61,190 bases of DNA, from NCBI GenBank assembly GCA_026393835.1, contig JAPKZK010000129.1, positions 1-61,190 on the forward strand, given 5' to 3'. The notes under the pieces are model-generated. The model was not told the DNA's origin. It ran no database searches and saw nothing but the letters and a program-made list of their open reading frames with translations. How positions within the stretch are numbered: the stretch's first letter is position 1; every line of letters starts with the position of its first letter. Origin of the DNA: Candidatus Aminicenantota bacterium. GTDB lineage: Bacteria > Acidobacteriota > Aminicenantia > UBA2199. The position numbers and the translations under genes are program-made. This document shows, one piece after another, positions 27,910-36,733 of this stretch.

Positions 27910-27929
27910 TATATTCCCTGGTGATAAAT

Positions 27930-28322
27930 ATGCGTATAAACTATGAGACCCTTGTCGATAAGCTGGGCGCCGAGCTGGACACCAAAGTACTGCAAAGTAA
28001 ATTGATCGCCTCTAATGTCGCCAATGTCGATACCCCGGGCTACAAATCCAAAGACCTGAAATTTGCCAATGTCCTGCAAGATGAAATGGGCAACCTGCAT
28101 ATGAGAAAAACCCACCCGCTTCATATGGAAGGAATAACCAGTGAAATCAGGAATAATGAAATCGTTGAAGATTCCAACCCCGGCCGGCCCGACGGTAATA
28201 ATGTCAATATCGACGACGAATTGTTGAAATTAAACCGGAATAACATACAATATACTGTGGCTGTACAATTGCTGGCAAAATACCTGGGTATGGTAAAAGA
28301 AACTATCCAGCAAGCAAGGTAA
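27930..28322 (+). CDS. flgB: Flagellar basal-body rod protein FlgB
   Basis: 130 residues. The N-terminus has the rod-protein signature KLIASNVANVDTPGYKSKDL at 23-42, and the C-terminus ends in helical NNIQYTVAVQLLAKYLGMVK. FlgB forms part of the proximal rod in the periplasm and is exported by the flagellar type III system without a cleaved signal. ATG 27930 is preferred over upstream codons because it matches the usual FlgB start and follows GGTGAT; the transcript from the sigma-54 promoter begins only just before. It is the first gene of a nine-gene operon. Confidence 0.95.
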   Translation: MRINYETLVDKLGAELDTKVLQSKLIASNVANVDTPGYKSKDLKFANVLQDEMGNLHMRKTHPLHMEGITSEIRNNEIVEDSNPGRPDGNNVNIDDELLKLNRNNIQYTVAVQLLAKYLGMVKETIQQAR

Positions 28323-28346
28323 TAACATGAAAGGAGTCGAATAAAC

Positions 28347-28793
28347 ATGAGCCTTGAGAAGATTTTGGATATAAACGCCTCGGGCATGAAGGCGCAGATG
28401 CTGCGCATGGAAGTACTCAGCTCCAATATAGCCAACATCAACGCCACCCGCACCGCGGAAGGCGGCCCTTACAGGCGCAAGGACGTGGTGTTCGAATCCA
28501 CCCCGGTGGGCGAGAGTTTCGAGGACGCCCTTAACGCCGCCGCCGGGAATACGGGGACCCAGATCGGCGTCCAGGTGACAAAAGTAGTGGAAGACCCCTC
28601 ACCCTTTAAGAAAAAATATGACCCTACCCACCCGGACGCGGGTCCGGACGGCTATGTACTGTTTCCCAACGTGGACGTGGTTTCCGAAATGGTCAACGTC
28701 CAGGAAGCGGCCAGGTCTTATGAAGCCAATATCGCGGTCATCCTGGCTGTCAAAAATATGATCGCTAAAACATTCGAAATCGGAAGGAGGTAA
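28347..28793 (+). CDS. flgC: Flagellar basal-body rod protein FlgC
   Basis: 148 residues, start preceded by AAAGGAG. The N-terminal coiled segment reads ILDINASGMKAQMLRMEVLS then SNIANINATRTAEGGPYRRK, the FlgC version of the rod/hook motif. The C-terminus has YVLFPNVDVVSEMVNVQEAA and RSYEANIAVI, typical of FlgC. It builds the rod together with FlgB and FlgF. It follows flgB by 24 bases and precedes fliE by 3. Confidence 0.96.
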   Translation: MSLEKILDINASGMKAQMLRMEVLSSNIANINATRTAEGGPYRRKDVVFESTPVGESFEDALNAAAGNTGTQIGVQVTKVVEDPSPFKKKYDPTHPDAGPDGYVLFPNVDVVSEMVNVQEAARSYEANIAVILAVKNMIAKTFEIGRR

Positions 28794-28796
28794 CCT

Positions 28797-29105
28797 ATGC
28801 CGGATTTAAAAATCGACGATATCCGCCGACAACTGGAAGATATTTCCATTAAATCCAGGATCCAGTCCCCACAAGAAAAACCGGGGGACAATTTTTCCGC
28901 GGTCTTGAAAAACGCCCTCGATGAAGTCAATACCGACCAATTAAAAGCTGAAACTTCCATCCAGGACTATGTCTCAGGAAAAGAAACCAACCTCCATAAT
29001 ACGCTGATTTCCCTGGAAAAAGCGGATATATCTTTCAAACTCATGATGCAGGTCAGGAATAAACTGCTGGATGCGTATCAACAGATCATGAGAACCACGG
29101 TTTAA
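28797..29105 (+). CDS. fliE: Flagellar hook-basal body complex protein FliE
   Basis: 102 residues. After a variable N-terminus the conserved part is NFSAVLKNALDEVNTDQLKA, then LHNTLISLEKADISFKLMMQ and VRNKLLDAYQQIMRTTV, the FliE C-terminal helix pair. FliE links the MS ring to the rod. AAGGAGG overlaps the end of flgC and serves as its ribosome site. Confidence 0.95.
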   Translation: MPDLKIDDIRRQLEDISIKSRIQSPQEKPGDNFSAVLKNALDEVNTDQLKAETSIQDYVSGKETNLHNTLISLEKADISFKLMMQVRNKLLDAYQQIMRTTV

Positions 29106-29132
29106 CATGAAAAATAAAGGAAACGATAACGA

Positions 29133-30794
29133 ATGGCAGAAGAAAAGAGTTTAGTCCCGGCGCCCATAAAAAATTTCCTGGGTAAGTTCACCCCCTCGCA
29201 GCAAATTTTTCTCGCGTCGGTCATTGTTTTGACAATCATCGGGATCATATTGATCGTTAATGCCGCCGGCGCCCTTAATTACGGCGTCCTGTATTCCAAC
29301 CTGACGTCCAAAGATTCAGGCATGATCCTGGAGCAATTAAAGTCCAGGAAAGTCCCTTATAAAATCGAAAGCGACGGCAGCGTCATCAAAGTCCCGCAAG
29401 ATCAAATCGCGGAACTAAGAATCGAACTGGCCGCCGCCGGACTGCCCGAAGGCGGCGGCGTGGGTTTTGAAATCTTCGATAAAACGTCATTATCCACCAC
29501 CGATTTTGTCCAGAACATCAACTACGTCCGCGCCGTGGAAGGCGAACTGGCCCGCAGTATTTCCCAACTGCGGGAAGTGGTCTCGGCCAAAGTGCATATC
29601 ACCATGACCAAACGTTCGGTCTTTATCGAAGACCAGGAACCGGCCAAAGCCTCTATTATCTTGAAACTAAGACCCGGGGCCCAGTTCTCAGGCAATATTA
29701 TCCCCGCCATCCTTCACCTCACCGCCCAATCGGTGGAAGGGTTGAAACCGGAAAATATCGCCATCGTCGATGTCGCCGGCAACCTCCTTTCCAAACCCTC
29801 GGACGGCGGCGATGAAACCTTTGACGACAGCCGGTACTCTTACCAGAAAGACCTGGAAAACAGTTTCTCCCGGAAAATCGTGAACCTGCTGGAACCCATC
29901 GTGGGCTCCGGGAAAGTCCGCGCCAATGTCAAACTGACATTGGATTTCGATAAGGTAGAGACCACGGAAGAAACCGTTGATCCGGACAAAATCGCCAAGG
30001 TGTCGGAAAAATCCGAAATGTCTTCTTCCACGGGCGGGATGAGGGCCGGGGGCATACCCGGGGTCAGCTCCAACGTGGCCCAGGCCGGGGGCGGTCAAAC
30101 AGACGGCATATCCGGCTCCGCCGCTAAATCCAAAACCGAAAACTCCCTGGTCAATTACGAAGTCTCTAAGAAAGTGACCCACGTCATAAAACCCGTGGGC
30201 GAAATCAAAAAAATCTCCGCCGCCGTCGTAGTGGACGACGGCGTTCGCGTGGAAAGGGTGGACGGCCAACTGCAAAGGGATACCCAGAAACGCACCGCCG
30301 ACGAACTCCAAACTTTAACCCGGATCGTCCAGGCCGCCATCGGCTACAACGCCGAACGGGGCGATATCGTCGAAGTGGCCAACCTCTCTTTCGATACTTC
30401 CGCGCTGACCGAAAGCGATTTCTTACAGGAACAACAACAAAACAAGGAACTGATCGATGACCTGATCAAATACGGCATCTATGCCCTGCTTATCCTTTTA
30501 CTATTCTTCCTGATCCTGCGACCGGTGTTTCGAAAAGTCGTGGAAATATTTACACATACCGGCAGAGAGGGATATAACGGCATCGATGCCCGCGGCAGGA
30601 TCGGCAGGGAAAGAATGACGGCCCTCCAGCAAGCCCGGGACGACGCCGAAATCGAAAGGGAATTAATGGAACAATACAGGATACCGAAATCTTCTAAAAA
30701 GATGGGTATCATCCGCGACAAAGTAGTGGAATTCGCGGGAGGAAATATCGATGAGACCGCTTCGCTGGTCAGAAGCTTCTTAGTGGAGGATTAA
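29133..30794 (+). CDS. fliF: Flagellar MS-ring protein FliF
   Basis: 553 residues, close to the usual 550-570. A membrane helix lies at about 24-46 (IFLASVIVLTIIGIILIVNA). The YscJ/FliF ring domain follows (GVLYSNLTSKDSGMILEQL, then AELRIELAAAGLPEGG and VRAVEGELARSISQLREV). A flexible Gly/Ser-rich segment sits near 290-330 (MRAGGIPGVSSNVAQAGGG). The second helix is at about 448-468 (YGIYALLILLLFFLILRPVF), and the FliG-binding tail ends the protein. FliF nucleates basal-body assembly in the inner membrane. Confidence 0.97.
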   Translation: MAEEKSLVPAPIKNFLGKFTPSQQIFLASVIVLTIIGIILIVNAAGALNYGVLYSNLTSKDSGMILEQLKSRKVPYKIESDGSVIKVPQDQIAELRIELAAAGLPEGGGVGFEIFDKTSLSTTDFVQNINYVRAVEGELARSISQLREVVSAKVHITMTKRSVFIEDQEPAKASIILKLRPGAQFSGNIIPAILHLTAQSVEGLKPENIAIVDVAGNLLSKPSDGGDETFDDSRYSYQKDLENSFSRKIVNLLEPIVGSGKVRANVKLTLDFDKVETTEETVDPDKIAKVSEKSEMSSSTGGMRAGGIPGVSSNVAQAGGGQTDGISGSAAKSKTENSLVNYEVSKKVTHVIKPVGEIKKISAAVVVDDGVRVERVDGQLQRDTQKRTADELQTLTRIVQAAIGYNAERGDIVEVANLSFDTSALTESDFLQEQQQNKELIDDLIKYGIYALLILLLFFLILRPVFRKVVEIFTHTGREGYNGIDARGRIGRERMTALQQARDDAEIERELMEQYRIPKSSKKMGIIRDKVVEFAGGNIDETASLVRSFLVED

Positions 30795-30797
30795 CCG

Positions 30798-31814
30798 TTG
30801 GCGCCGGAAAAAGTGCGTATAACAGGAAAGCAAAAAGCAGCAATTCTTTTCCTACTACTGGGCGAAGATATAACGGCCGAAGTATTCAAACGGCTCAGCG
30901 ACGACGAAGTGCAGGAAATTTCACGGGAAATATCCCTGATCGGGGCCGTGCCTGCCGGGGTTTCCGACGCCGTGACGGAAGAATTTTACCACATGACCAT
31001 GGCCCGCCAATACATGACCGTGGGCGGCATCGATTACGCCAAAAAAGTTTTGATCAAGTCCATGGGCGCGGAAGATGCGCGGAAAATCATCGACCGCCTG
31101 GTGAAATTACTGGAAAAATCCGCCGGCTTCTCTTCCCTGGAGAAAATAAACCCCCAACAGTTGTCCAAATTCATCCAGCATGAACACCCCCAGACCATCG
31201 CCTTGATCCTGGCGCACCTCAGCGCTTCCCAGGCCGCCGAGTTGATTGCCGCGCTGCCGGAAGACATACGCACCGAAGTGGTTGTCCGCATGGCCAACCT
31301 GGAAGAAATCTCGCCGGAAATCGTCAAAAAAATCGCCGGCGTCCTGGACCAGAAACTGGAAGCCCTGGGCTCCTACAGCCTCGAAGAGTACGGCGGCGTC
31401 AAAGCGGTTTCCGAACTCTTTAACCGCATGGACCGCCGCGCATCGCGAAATGTCCTGGAACAGATCGAGTCCCGCGACCCGGAATTAGCCGCTTCCATCA
31501 GGGACCTGATGTTCGTTTTCGAGGATATCCTTTTGATCGATGACCAGGGCATTATGGAAGTGCTGAAACGAATCGACAAAAAATCCCTGGCCATGGCGCT
31601 TAAAGGCAGTAATGATGAGATGAGGACCAAATTTTTCAAGAATATGTCCCAGCGCGCCGGGGAAATGCTGAAAGAAGAAATGGAATACCTCGGCCCCATC
31701 CGCGTCAAAGACGTGGAAAAGGCCCAGCACGAAATCGTCGAAGTGGTCAGGGGCCTTGAAGAAGAAGGCGTAATCGTTATCGGCGGCGCCGGGGGAGAAG
31801 AATATGTTATCTAA
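30798..31814 (+). CDS. fliG: Flagellar motor switch protein FliG
   Basis: 338 residues from a TTG three bases after fliF; GGAGGA about 7 bases upstream inside fliF is the ribosome site. Signature stretches are AAILFLLLGEDITAEVFKRL, then LSKFIQHEHPQTIALILAHL (the middle-domain EHPQ motif) and LMFVFEDILLIDDQGIMEVL in the torque domain. The charged torque helix is visible near LKRIDKKSLAMALKG. FliG couples stator force to the rotor and binds FliF and FliM. Confidence 0.97.
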   Translation: MAPEKVRITGKQKAAILFLLLGEDITAEVFKRLSDDEVQEISREISLIGAVPAGVSDAVTEEFYHMTMARQYMTVGGIDYAKKVLIKSMGAEDARKIIDRLVKLLEKSAGFSSLEKINPQQLSKFIQHEHPQTIALILAHLSASQAAELIAALPEDIRTEVVVRMANLEEISPEIVKKIAGVLDQKLEALGSYSLEEYGGVKAVSELFNRMDRRASRNVLEQIESRDPELAASIRDLMFVFEDILLIDDQGIMEVLKRIDKKSLAMALKGSNDEMRTKFFKNMSQRAGEMLKEEMEYLGPIRVKDVEKAQHEIVEVVRGLEEEGVIVIGGAGGEEYVI

Positions 31815-32535
31815 AGTTATCCGGGCCGGGGAGACCGGTAAACTGGGACTTCGTCAATATGTCGCGCCCTCCGCGGATGAGATCGACCTGATGCAGGAAG
31901 ACAGGAACCTGGACGCCAAACGAAAGAATTTCCTGGACGAATATAAACAAGACCCCCTGGCCGCCGCCAGGAAGGAAGCCAACCTTATCCTGGTGGGCGC
32001 ACAGGAAAAGTTGAAAGCGGCCCAGGTAGAGGCCCACGCAGTAAAAGCCCGCCAGGAAAAAGAAATTCGCACCCTTATGGAAAAAGAATTCCAGGTCAAA
32101 TTGGCGGCGGAACTGGCGCAAATTAAAAAAAATTCCCTGGACGCCCTGACTACGCTGGCTAAATTAAAAGAGATTATCTATACTCAAAGCGAAAAAGAAC
32201 TGATGGAACTGGTGTTCTCCATTACCAGGAAAGTAATCGGGGATGAAATTAAATCCTCGCCCCTGGTGGTCAAAGAAATGCTGCAAAAAGGATTTGAAAA
32301 AATAAAAGAAGCCAGGCGGTACGAAGTAAAACTCAACCCAGCCGATTATGAATCGCTGTCACGGGAGAAAGGGGGGTTGAATGAAATAATAAAAACCTCC
32401 GGCACAATCAGTTTCAGCAAGGATGAAAGTGTGGAGTTGGGCGGGTGCAAAATCGTTACCGAGACTGGGGAAATTTCATCTGAGCCGGGGAAGCAGTTGG
32501 ATATCATTATAAAAGAGCTTTCGGATGAAACTTAA
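31804..32535 (+). CDS. fliH: Flagellar export regulator FliH
   Basis: 243 residues, overlapping fliG by 11 bases. A long charged coiled coil (about 35-130: KLKAAQVEAHAVKARQEKEI and so on) precedes a VATPase-subunit-E-like C-terminal domain with ELMELVFSITRKVIGDEI and EVKLNPADYESLSREKG. FliH binds and inhibits the export ATPase FliI and docks it to the export gate. The protein ends with an 11-base overlap into fliI. Confidence 0.9.
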   Translation: MLSKVIRAGETGKLGLRQYVAPSADEIDLMQEDRNLDAKRKNFLDEYKQDPLAAARKEANLILVGAQEKLKAAQVEAHAVKARQEKEIRTLMEKEFQVKLAAELAQIKKNSLDALTTLAKLKEIIYTQSEKELMELVFSITRKVIGDEIKSSPLVVKEMLQKGFEKIKEARRYEVKLNPADYESLSREKGGLNEIIKTSGTISFSKDESVELGGCKIVTETGEISSEPGKQLDIIIKELSDET

Positions 32536-33832
32536 CCTGAAGGATAAATTCAAGAAGTTAGAGGCGGTCGATTCCCTGAGGGTATACGGTCGTATCGCTA
32601 AAATCGTCGGTTTGACCATCGAATCCGAAGGTCCGCCTTCATCCGTGGGCGAAGTCTTAATACTGGAGAATAATAAAATAGATACGCCACTCCAGGTCAT
32701 CGGGTTCCGCGGCGCCACGGTGATATCCATGCCTTTTGGGGATATCAAAGGAATCAGCCACGGCGACCGGCTCTACTCCACCGGCGCCTGTCCCATGATT
32801 AAAATGGATGAATCCTACCTCGGACGCGTCATCAACGGCCTGGGCCAACCCCTGGACGATAAAGGCCCCCTGCTGGGAAAACACGACATCGATGTCTATG
32901 CAGACCCGGTCAATGCCATGATCCGAAAGCCCATCGACCAAATAATCACCACCGGCGTAAAGGCCATCGACGGCCTGGCCACGCTGGGAAAAGGGCAGAG
33001 GATCGGCATATTTTCCGGCAGCGGCGTCGGCAAAAGCACCTTACTGGGCATGATTGCCCGCAACACCAGCGCCGCCGTCAATGTCATTGCCCTGGTGGGA
33101 GAAAGGGGTAGGGAGTTGAAAGATTTTATCATCAACAGCCTGGGCGAAGAAGGATTAAAACGTTCCGTGGTAGTGGCGGCCACCTCCGATCAACCGCCCC
33201 TTTTAAAAATACTTTCCGCTTTTACCGCCACCGCCGCCGCCGAATACTTTTGCGACCGGGGGGTGGATGTCATGTTAATGATGGATTCCATCACCCGGCT
33301 GGCCATGGCCCAGCGGGAAATAGGCCTATCCGCCGGCGAGCCCCCTTCCACAAAAGGCTATACCCCTTCCGTATTCACCATGATGCCCAAACTGCTGGAA
33401 CGGGCCGGGAATTTTAACAAGAAAGGAAGCATTACCGGCATATATACCATCCTGGTAGAAGGCGATGACATTACCGAACCCATTTCAGACCATGCCCGCT
33501 CCATCCTGGACGGCCACATCGTATTGTCCCGCGACCTGGCCAACCGGAACCACTACCCCTCCGTCGATGTACTGGGAAGCCTCTCCCGGTTGATGAAGGA
33601 TGTGGTGGACGGCGAACATAATAATGCGGCCGGGCAATTGAAAGAACTGCTGGCCGTTTACCGGGAAGCCGAAGACCTCATCAATATCGGCGCCTATGTC
33701 AAAGGGTCCAATAAAAAAATCGACGACGCCATTGTCCGCATCGATAATATCAACGCCTTTTTGAGACAGGCGGTGAATGAGCGAGTGACTTTCGGGGACA
33801 CCCTGAAACAATTAAAAGCAGCGGTGCAATAA
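32525..33832 (+). CDS. fliI: Flagellum-specific export ATPase FliI
   Basis: 435 residues, the usual FliI length. Walker A is GIFSGSGVGKSTLLGM at about 165-180; Walker B lies in VDVMLMMDSITRLAMAQREI; GLSAGEPPSTKGYTPSVF is the signature of type III ATPases. The N-terminal beta-barrel has GRIAKIVGLTIESEG. It energises unfolding and delivery of export substrates at the cytoplasmic face. It overlaps fliH by 11 bases and is followed by fliJ after 4. Confidence 0.97.
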   Translation: MKLNLKDKFKKLEAVDSLRVYGRIAKIVGLTIESEGPPSSVGEVLILENNKIDTPLQVIGFRGATVISMPFGDIKGISHGDRLYSTGACPMIKMDESYLGRVINGLGQPLDDKGPLLGKHDIDVYADPVNAMIRKPIDQIITTGVKAIDGLATLGKGQRIGIFSGSGVGKSTLLGMIARNTSAAVNVIALVGERGRELKDFIINSLGEEGLKRSVVVAATSDQPPLLKILSAFTATAAAEYFCDRGVDVMLMMDSITRLAMAQREIGLSAGEPPSTKGYTPSVFTMMPKLLERAGNFNKKGSITGIYTILVEGDDITEPISDHARSILDGHIVLSRDLANRNHYPSVDVLGSLSRLMKDVVDGEHNNAAGQLKELLAVYREAEDLINIGAYVKGSNKKIDDAIVRIDNINAFLRQAVNERVTFGDTLKQLKAAVQ

Positions 33833-33836
33833 TAAA

Positions 33837-34286
33837 ATGAAACGCTTTGTCTTTAAACTGGAAACCGTTTTAAAGTATAGGGAAACCCTCGAAAAATTGG
33901 CGAAAAACTCTTACAGCGAAGCCCTGCACTTGTTTCACATCGAAAAAGACAAGCTGCTGGCCCTGGAAACAAAACGAGATACTCTAAAAGCCGCTTATAA
34001 TGTAAAAGCCGGGGCCGTGGTACTGCCCGAGGTATTATCGTTTCTCTCTATTTACAACGCCCAACTGCTCTATTTGATCCGTCGGCAGCAAAGGGTCGCC
34101 CAGGAAAAAGAGCTGGCGGCGCAGGAAAAATTCGAGGATTGGAACCTGAAGCGAAAAGATGTCAAGATCATCAAGCGGCTGGAAGAAAAAAAGTGGCGGG
34201 AATATTTAAAGCAAGCGGATAAAGAAGAGCAAAAATTCCAGGATGAAATATTTATCGCTAAGACGGTAAGGGAGATGGTACGATGA
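33837..34286 (+). CDS. fliJ: Flagellar export chaperone FliJ
   Basis: 149 residues, almost entirely coiled coil, beginning MKRFVFKLETVLKYRETLEK, the standard FliJ opening. The rest is rich in K, E and Q (RRQQRVAQEKELAAQEKFED, KRKDVKIIKRLEEKK). FliJ acts as the stalk of the FliI ring and escorts chaperones. It overlaps the next gene by four bases (ATGA), showing translational coupling. Confidence 0.9.
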   Translation: MKRFVFKLETVLKYRETLEKLAKNSYSEALHLFHIEKDKLLALETKRDTLKAAYNVKAGAVVLPEVLSFLSIYNAQLLYLIRRQQRVAQEKELAAQEKFEDWNLKRKDVKIIKRLEEKKWREYLKQADKEEQKFQDEIFIAKTVREMVR

Positions 34287-34924
34287 ATAAGTATGAATTA
34301 AACCAATTAAGCGATTTAGACGATGTAGACGATTTAATCGACGTTAACAGGACCGGCAAGGCAAATGAACTGCCCGGGCCCGGCAATTCCGGCAAGAAAA
34401 TGATAGTGATATTATTGTTAGTCCTGGCTGTTGCGGCGCCGGTGGTGTTTTATCTATTCAGTGAAACAAATGTGAAAGCCGAAGCGGGAAAAGTAGATCA
34501 AACGCTTGTTGACAGCATGTTGAATGAACTCCAGGAAGAGCGGGCGCTGTTGGAGCATGAGAAGCAAAAACTGGCGGGGCAGCAGGGTAAATTGAAAAGT
34601 TTCGAATCCGAATTGGACAAGCGGTACAGTGAATATCTCCGGAGGGAGCAGCAATTAGCTGCGAAAGAGGTTGAATTCAGCAGCAAGGTAGACATGCGAA
34701 TCGTGGACCGTCAGACCATTGAGACGTATGAGAGCATCGATTCCGAGCAGGCGGCGGTTTTATTAAAAAATTTATATGAGAAAGACCCTGGGTTAGCGAC
34801 GTTGATTATAAAAAGAATCCCGGGGAAAAAGGCGGGAAGGATTCTTGAGGCCATGATACCAATCGACAGGGAGGTATCGACGAAAATAGCCCAGGATGCG
34901 TTGAATTATTATCGAATAAAATAA
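34283..34924 (+). CDS. MotE-like protein (MgtE N-terminal domain, membrane anchored)
   Basis: 213 residues. A short acidic N-terminal tail (LSDLDDVDDLIDVN) precedes one membrane helix at about 40-60 (KMIVILLLVLAVAAPVVFY). A periplasmic coiled coil follows (LNELQEERALLEHEKQKLAG). The C-terminal MgtE_N-like domain has YESIDSEQAAVLLKNLYEKD and GRILEAMIPIDREVSTKIA. This is the architecture of MotE, the MotC-stabilising chaperone, and of similar proteins often encoded after fliJ. It is the last gene of the flgB operon and is followed by the hairpin repeat at 34943. Confidence 0.82.
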   Translation: MNKYELNQLSDLDDVDDLIDVNRTGKANELPGPGNSGKKMIVILLLVLAVAAPVVFYLFSETNVKAEAGKVDQTLVDSMLNELQEERALLEHEKQKLAGQQGKLKSFESELDKRYSEYLRREQQLAAKEVEFSSKVDMRIVDRQTIETYESIDSEQAAVLLKNLYEKDPGLATLIIKRIPGKKAGRILEAMIPIDREVSTKIAQDALNYYRIK

Positions 34925-34942
34925 ACAAAAGCTTTTGGAAGT

Positions 34943-34972
34943 CCAGAAACCTTTTCTCGAAAAGGTTTCTGG
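34943..34972 (+). repeat. Hairpin repeat copy 1 (possible terminator of the flgB operon)
   Basis: Arms CCAGAAACCTTTT and AAAAGGTTTCTGG (13 bp) with loop CTCG. Left flank AAAAGCTTTTGGAAGT and right flank CCGCCGGAGGCAAT are shared with the copy at 47305-47334. There is no T-run, so it is not a classical intrinsic terminator. Confidence 0.85.
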
Positions 34973-35100
34973 CCGCCGGAGGCAATATCTAATAACTTAT
35001 CGTGAAAAAAATTCTTACCGGCAGGAAAAAATTTCTTCCTTCCTTTATTAATCACCCTCCCAAAAGCCCTGTATAATTGTAACAAGAACAACATCTATCC

Positions 35101-35116
35101 TGGCACAAAAATTGCT
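35101..35116 (+). promoter_or_regulatory. Sigma-54 promoter of fliK
   Basis: TGGCAC (35101-35106), five A, TTGCT (35112-35116): perfect -24/-12 element. The fliK start codon follows at 35162 with AGAGGA as ribosome site. A TATAAT at 35072-35077 upstream has no good -35. Confidence 0.85.
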
Positions 35117-35161
35117 TTTCTTTTTCCTGTAAAAATAGAAAATATTATTTAGAGGAAACGT

Positions 35162-36442
35162 ATGAATTTTAATTTGGCAGTACCCAGCATCGATAACTTC
35201 AAAGAGGTCATGAATACCGCTTATATCCCTGCATCCATTGCCAATATTCATGAAAACATCAACAACACCGACGCCAATAACAAACAAGCGCCCGAATTCA
35301 GAAAAGAATTGGAAGAAAAAACCAATCTCGTTGAAAAGGAAAATAACCGCACCGATAAAGGACCGGAACCAAAACCGGTTGAAAAATCCAACCCCCAACC
35401 ACGGCCCGCTAATGAACCCGGCAACAGCGAAACAAAAGAAGATACACGCGTCCAGGAGAAACCCAACCGCGAACAACTAAGAGAACGAGAGTCGGGACCG
35501 GGAGAAAAAACAGGCCGGGAAACCGTCAGTGAAAAAGGCCAGGTAGCCGCCAATAATCAAAACAATATCAAAGAAATACTCCAAAAACACCAGTTGCAAT
35601 CCATCGAATTTGCTAAAGCCAAAGAGACTTCGAAAGAGAATTTCAGCGACGCCCAAAAAATAAATTCCAACCAAAATGCCGAAAAAGTCATACTGAAAAA
35701 CCTGGAAGATACCCAGGGAAAATCAAAGAATATAAAAGTCAATGTCGATCCGGCAAAGAACGCCGAGACGCCACCCAATAAAACCAATGGCGAAAAAAAC
35801 AGCGAACCGGTCAATATCGAAAAGAATGATACCGCCTCCGCTTTAAAAAATGAAACAACCACCGAGAAGAAAGCAAGTACCGCGGATAACAACGTCCTGA
35901 ATATACCCAATCTCAATGCCAGGGAAACCCAGTCGCCCGGTCAGGTCAAATTCCAGGAACTGCTCCCCAGGACTAATATACAGGAGCAGTACGAAGCATT
36001 CAAAAATCAAGTTGTCAATTCCCTTGAAAACAGCATCAAGTTCATGATCGCCGAAGGGGAAAAACAGGTCAGCATCAAATTATATCCCCCGGAATTAGGA
36101 AAAATCCAGGTAGAACTGGTCATCAAAGACAACCAGGTACATGCCAGGATCAACACCGAGAACATAGCCGTAAAAGAAGTCATCCTCACCAACCTGGACC
36201 AATTAAAATCAAATATCGAAAGCGCCGGGATTATAGTGAATCGCTTCGATGTCGAAGTAGGGGGCTTTCGAAACCCATTCGACCGCCAATCCTCCAACGG
36301 GAAACCCGGAAACCGCCGTATAGCAAGCAATGAAATCGCCGGGGCCATCGAGTTATCCGATAATGACTGGCTGGCTGATAAGGTCATTCAACAAAAAGCC
36401 TATTCATATTTCCTTGGTCGCAGCATCGATTACCTCGTTTAA
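35162..36442 (+). CDS. fliK: Flagellar hook-length control protein FliK
   Basis: 426 residues. The N-terminal 270 residues are low-complexity, rich in N, K, E, P and T (the flexible ruler/export part). The conserved Flg_hook domain occupies about 295-385: EKQVSIKLYPPELGKIQVEL, then VIKDNQVHARINTENIAVKE and LDQLKSNIESAGIIVNRFDV. FliK measures hook length and switches export specificity via FlhB. It has its own sigma-54 promoter and stands alone; no flgD, flgE or motor genes follow, so the flagellar cluster ends here and continues elsewhere in the genome. Confidence 0.93.
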   Translation: MNFNLAVPSIDNFKEVMNTAYIPASIANIHENINNTDANNKQAPEFRKELEEKTNLVEKENNRTDKGPEPKPVEKSNPQPRPANEPGNSETKEDTRVQEKPNREQLRERESGPGEKTGRETVSEKGQVAANNQNNIKEILQKHQLQSIEFAKAKETSKENFSDAQKINSNQNAEKVILKNLEDTQGKSKNIKVNVDPAKNAETPPNKTNGEKNSEPVNIEKNDTASALKNETTTEKKASTADNNVLNIPNLNARETQSPGQVKFQELLPRTNIQEQYEAFKNQVVNSLENSIKFMIAEGEKQVSIKLYPPELGKIQVELVIKDNQVHARINTENIAVKEVILTNLDQLKSNIESAGIIVNRFDVEVGGFRNPFDRQSSNGKPGNRRIASNEIAGAIELSDNDWLADKVIQQKAYSYFLGRSIDYLV

Positions 36443-36479
36443 CCGTTTGCCCCTTATGAGCAAAAAAACTGCCCCCCCC

Positions 36480-36565
36480 TGGATTTGCCCGCGAAACACG
36501 CGAAATACGCGAAAGGGAAAAACATATGTCCACAGATTACACAGATTCACACCGATTACCCGGAA
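36480..36565. repeat. Dispersed intergenic motifs (CGCGAAA and CACAGATTACACAGATT types)
   Basis: CGCGAAACACGCGAAATACG (quasi-repeat of 9-10 bases) is followed by TCCACAGATTACACAGATT at about 36529. The second motif recurs at 54999-55030 and, in the form AATCAGTGTAATCAGTG, at 55078. These belong to short self-similar motifs scattered between genes. No gene is seen in 36443-36733. Confidence 0.6.
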
Positions 36566-36683
36566 GTTTTTTCTTACCTTCTTTTTCAAATAACTCCTGT
36601 CCCCTGTCCTCCCCAAAATTTTTTAAAACTTAGAATTGCTCGGTTAATTGTTAATGTTGAAAAAGAAAAACCGGGAAAATATT

Positions 36684-36713
36684 TGACAAGCGCCCGCCCT
36701 TTCTCTTATAATT
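36684..36713 (+). promoter_or_regulatory. Orphan sigma-70 promoter, copy of the LRR-gene promoter
   Basis: TTGACA (36684-36689), 18-bp spacer, TATAAT (36708-36713). The surrounding ATATTTGACAAGC, CCCTTTCTCT and ATAATT match the promoter at 45114-45142. It points into the 3' end of the convergent gene at 36734, so it would drive antisense RNA or serves a lost gene. Confidence 0.6.
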
Positions 36714-36733
36714 GGGAAAAATTTTGACTACCG

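Noticed and set aside
29688..30311. 207-codon antisense ORF within fliF
   Set aside because: Shadow of a conserved gene; composition mirrors fliF codons.
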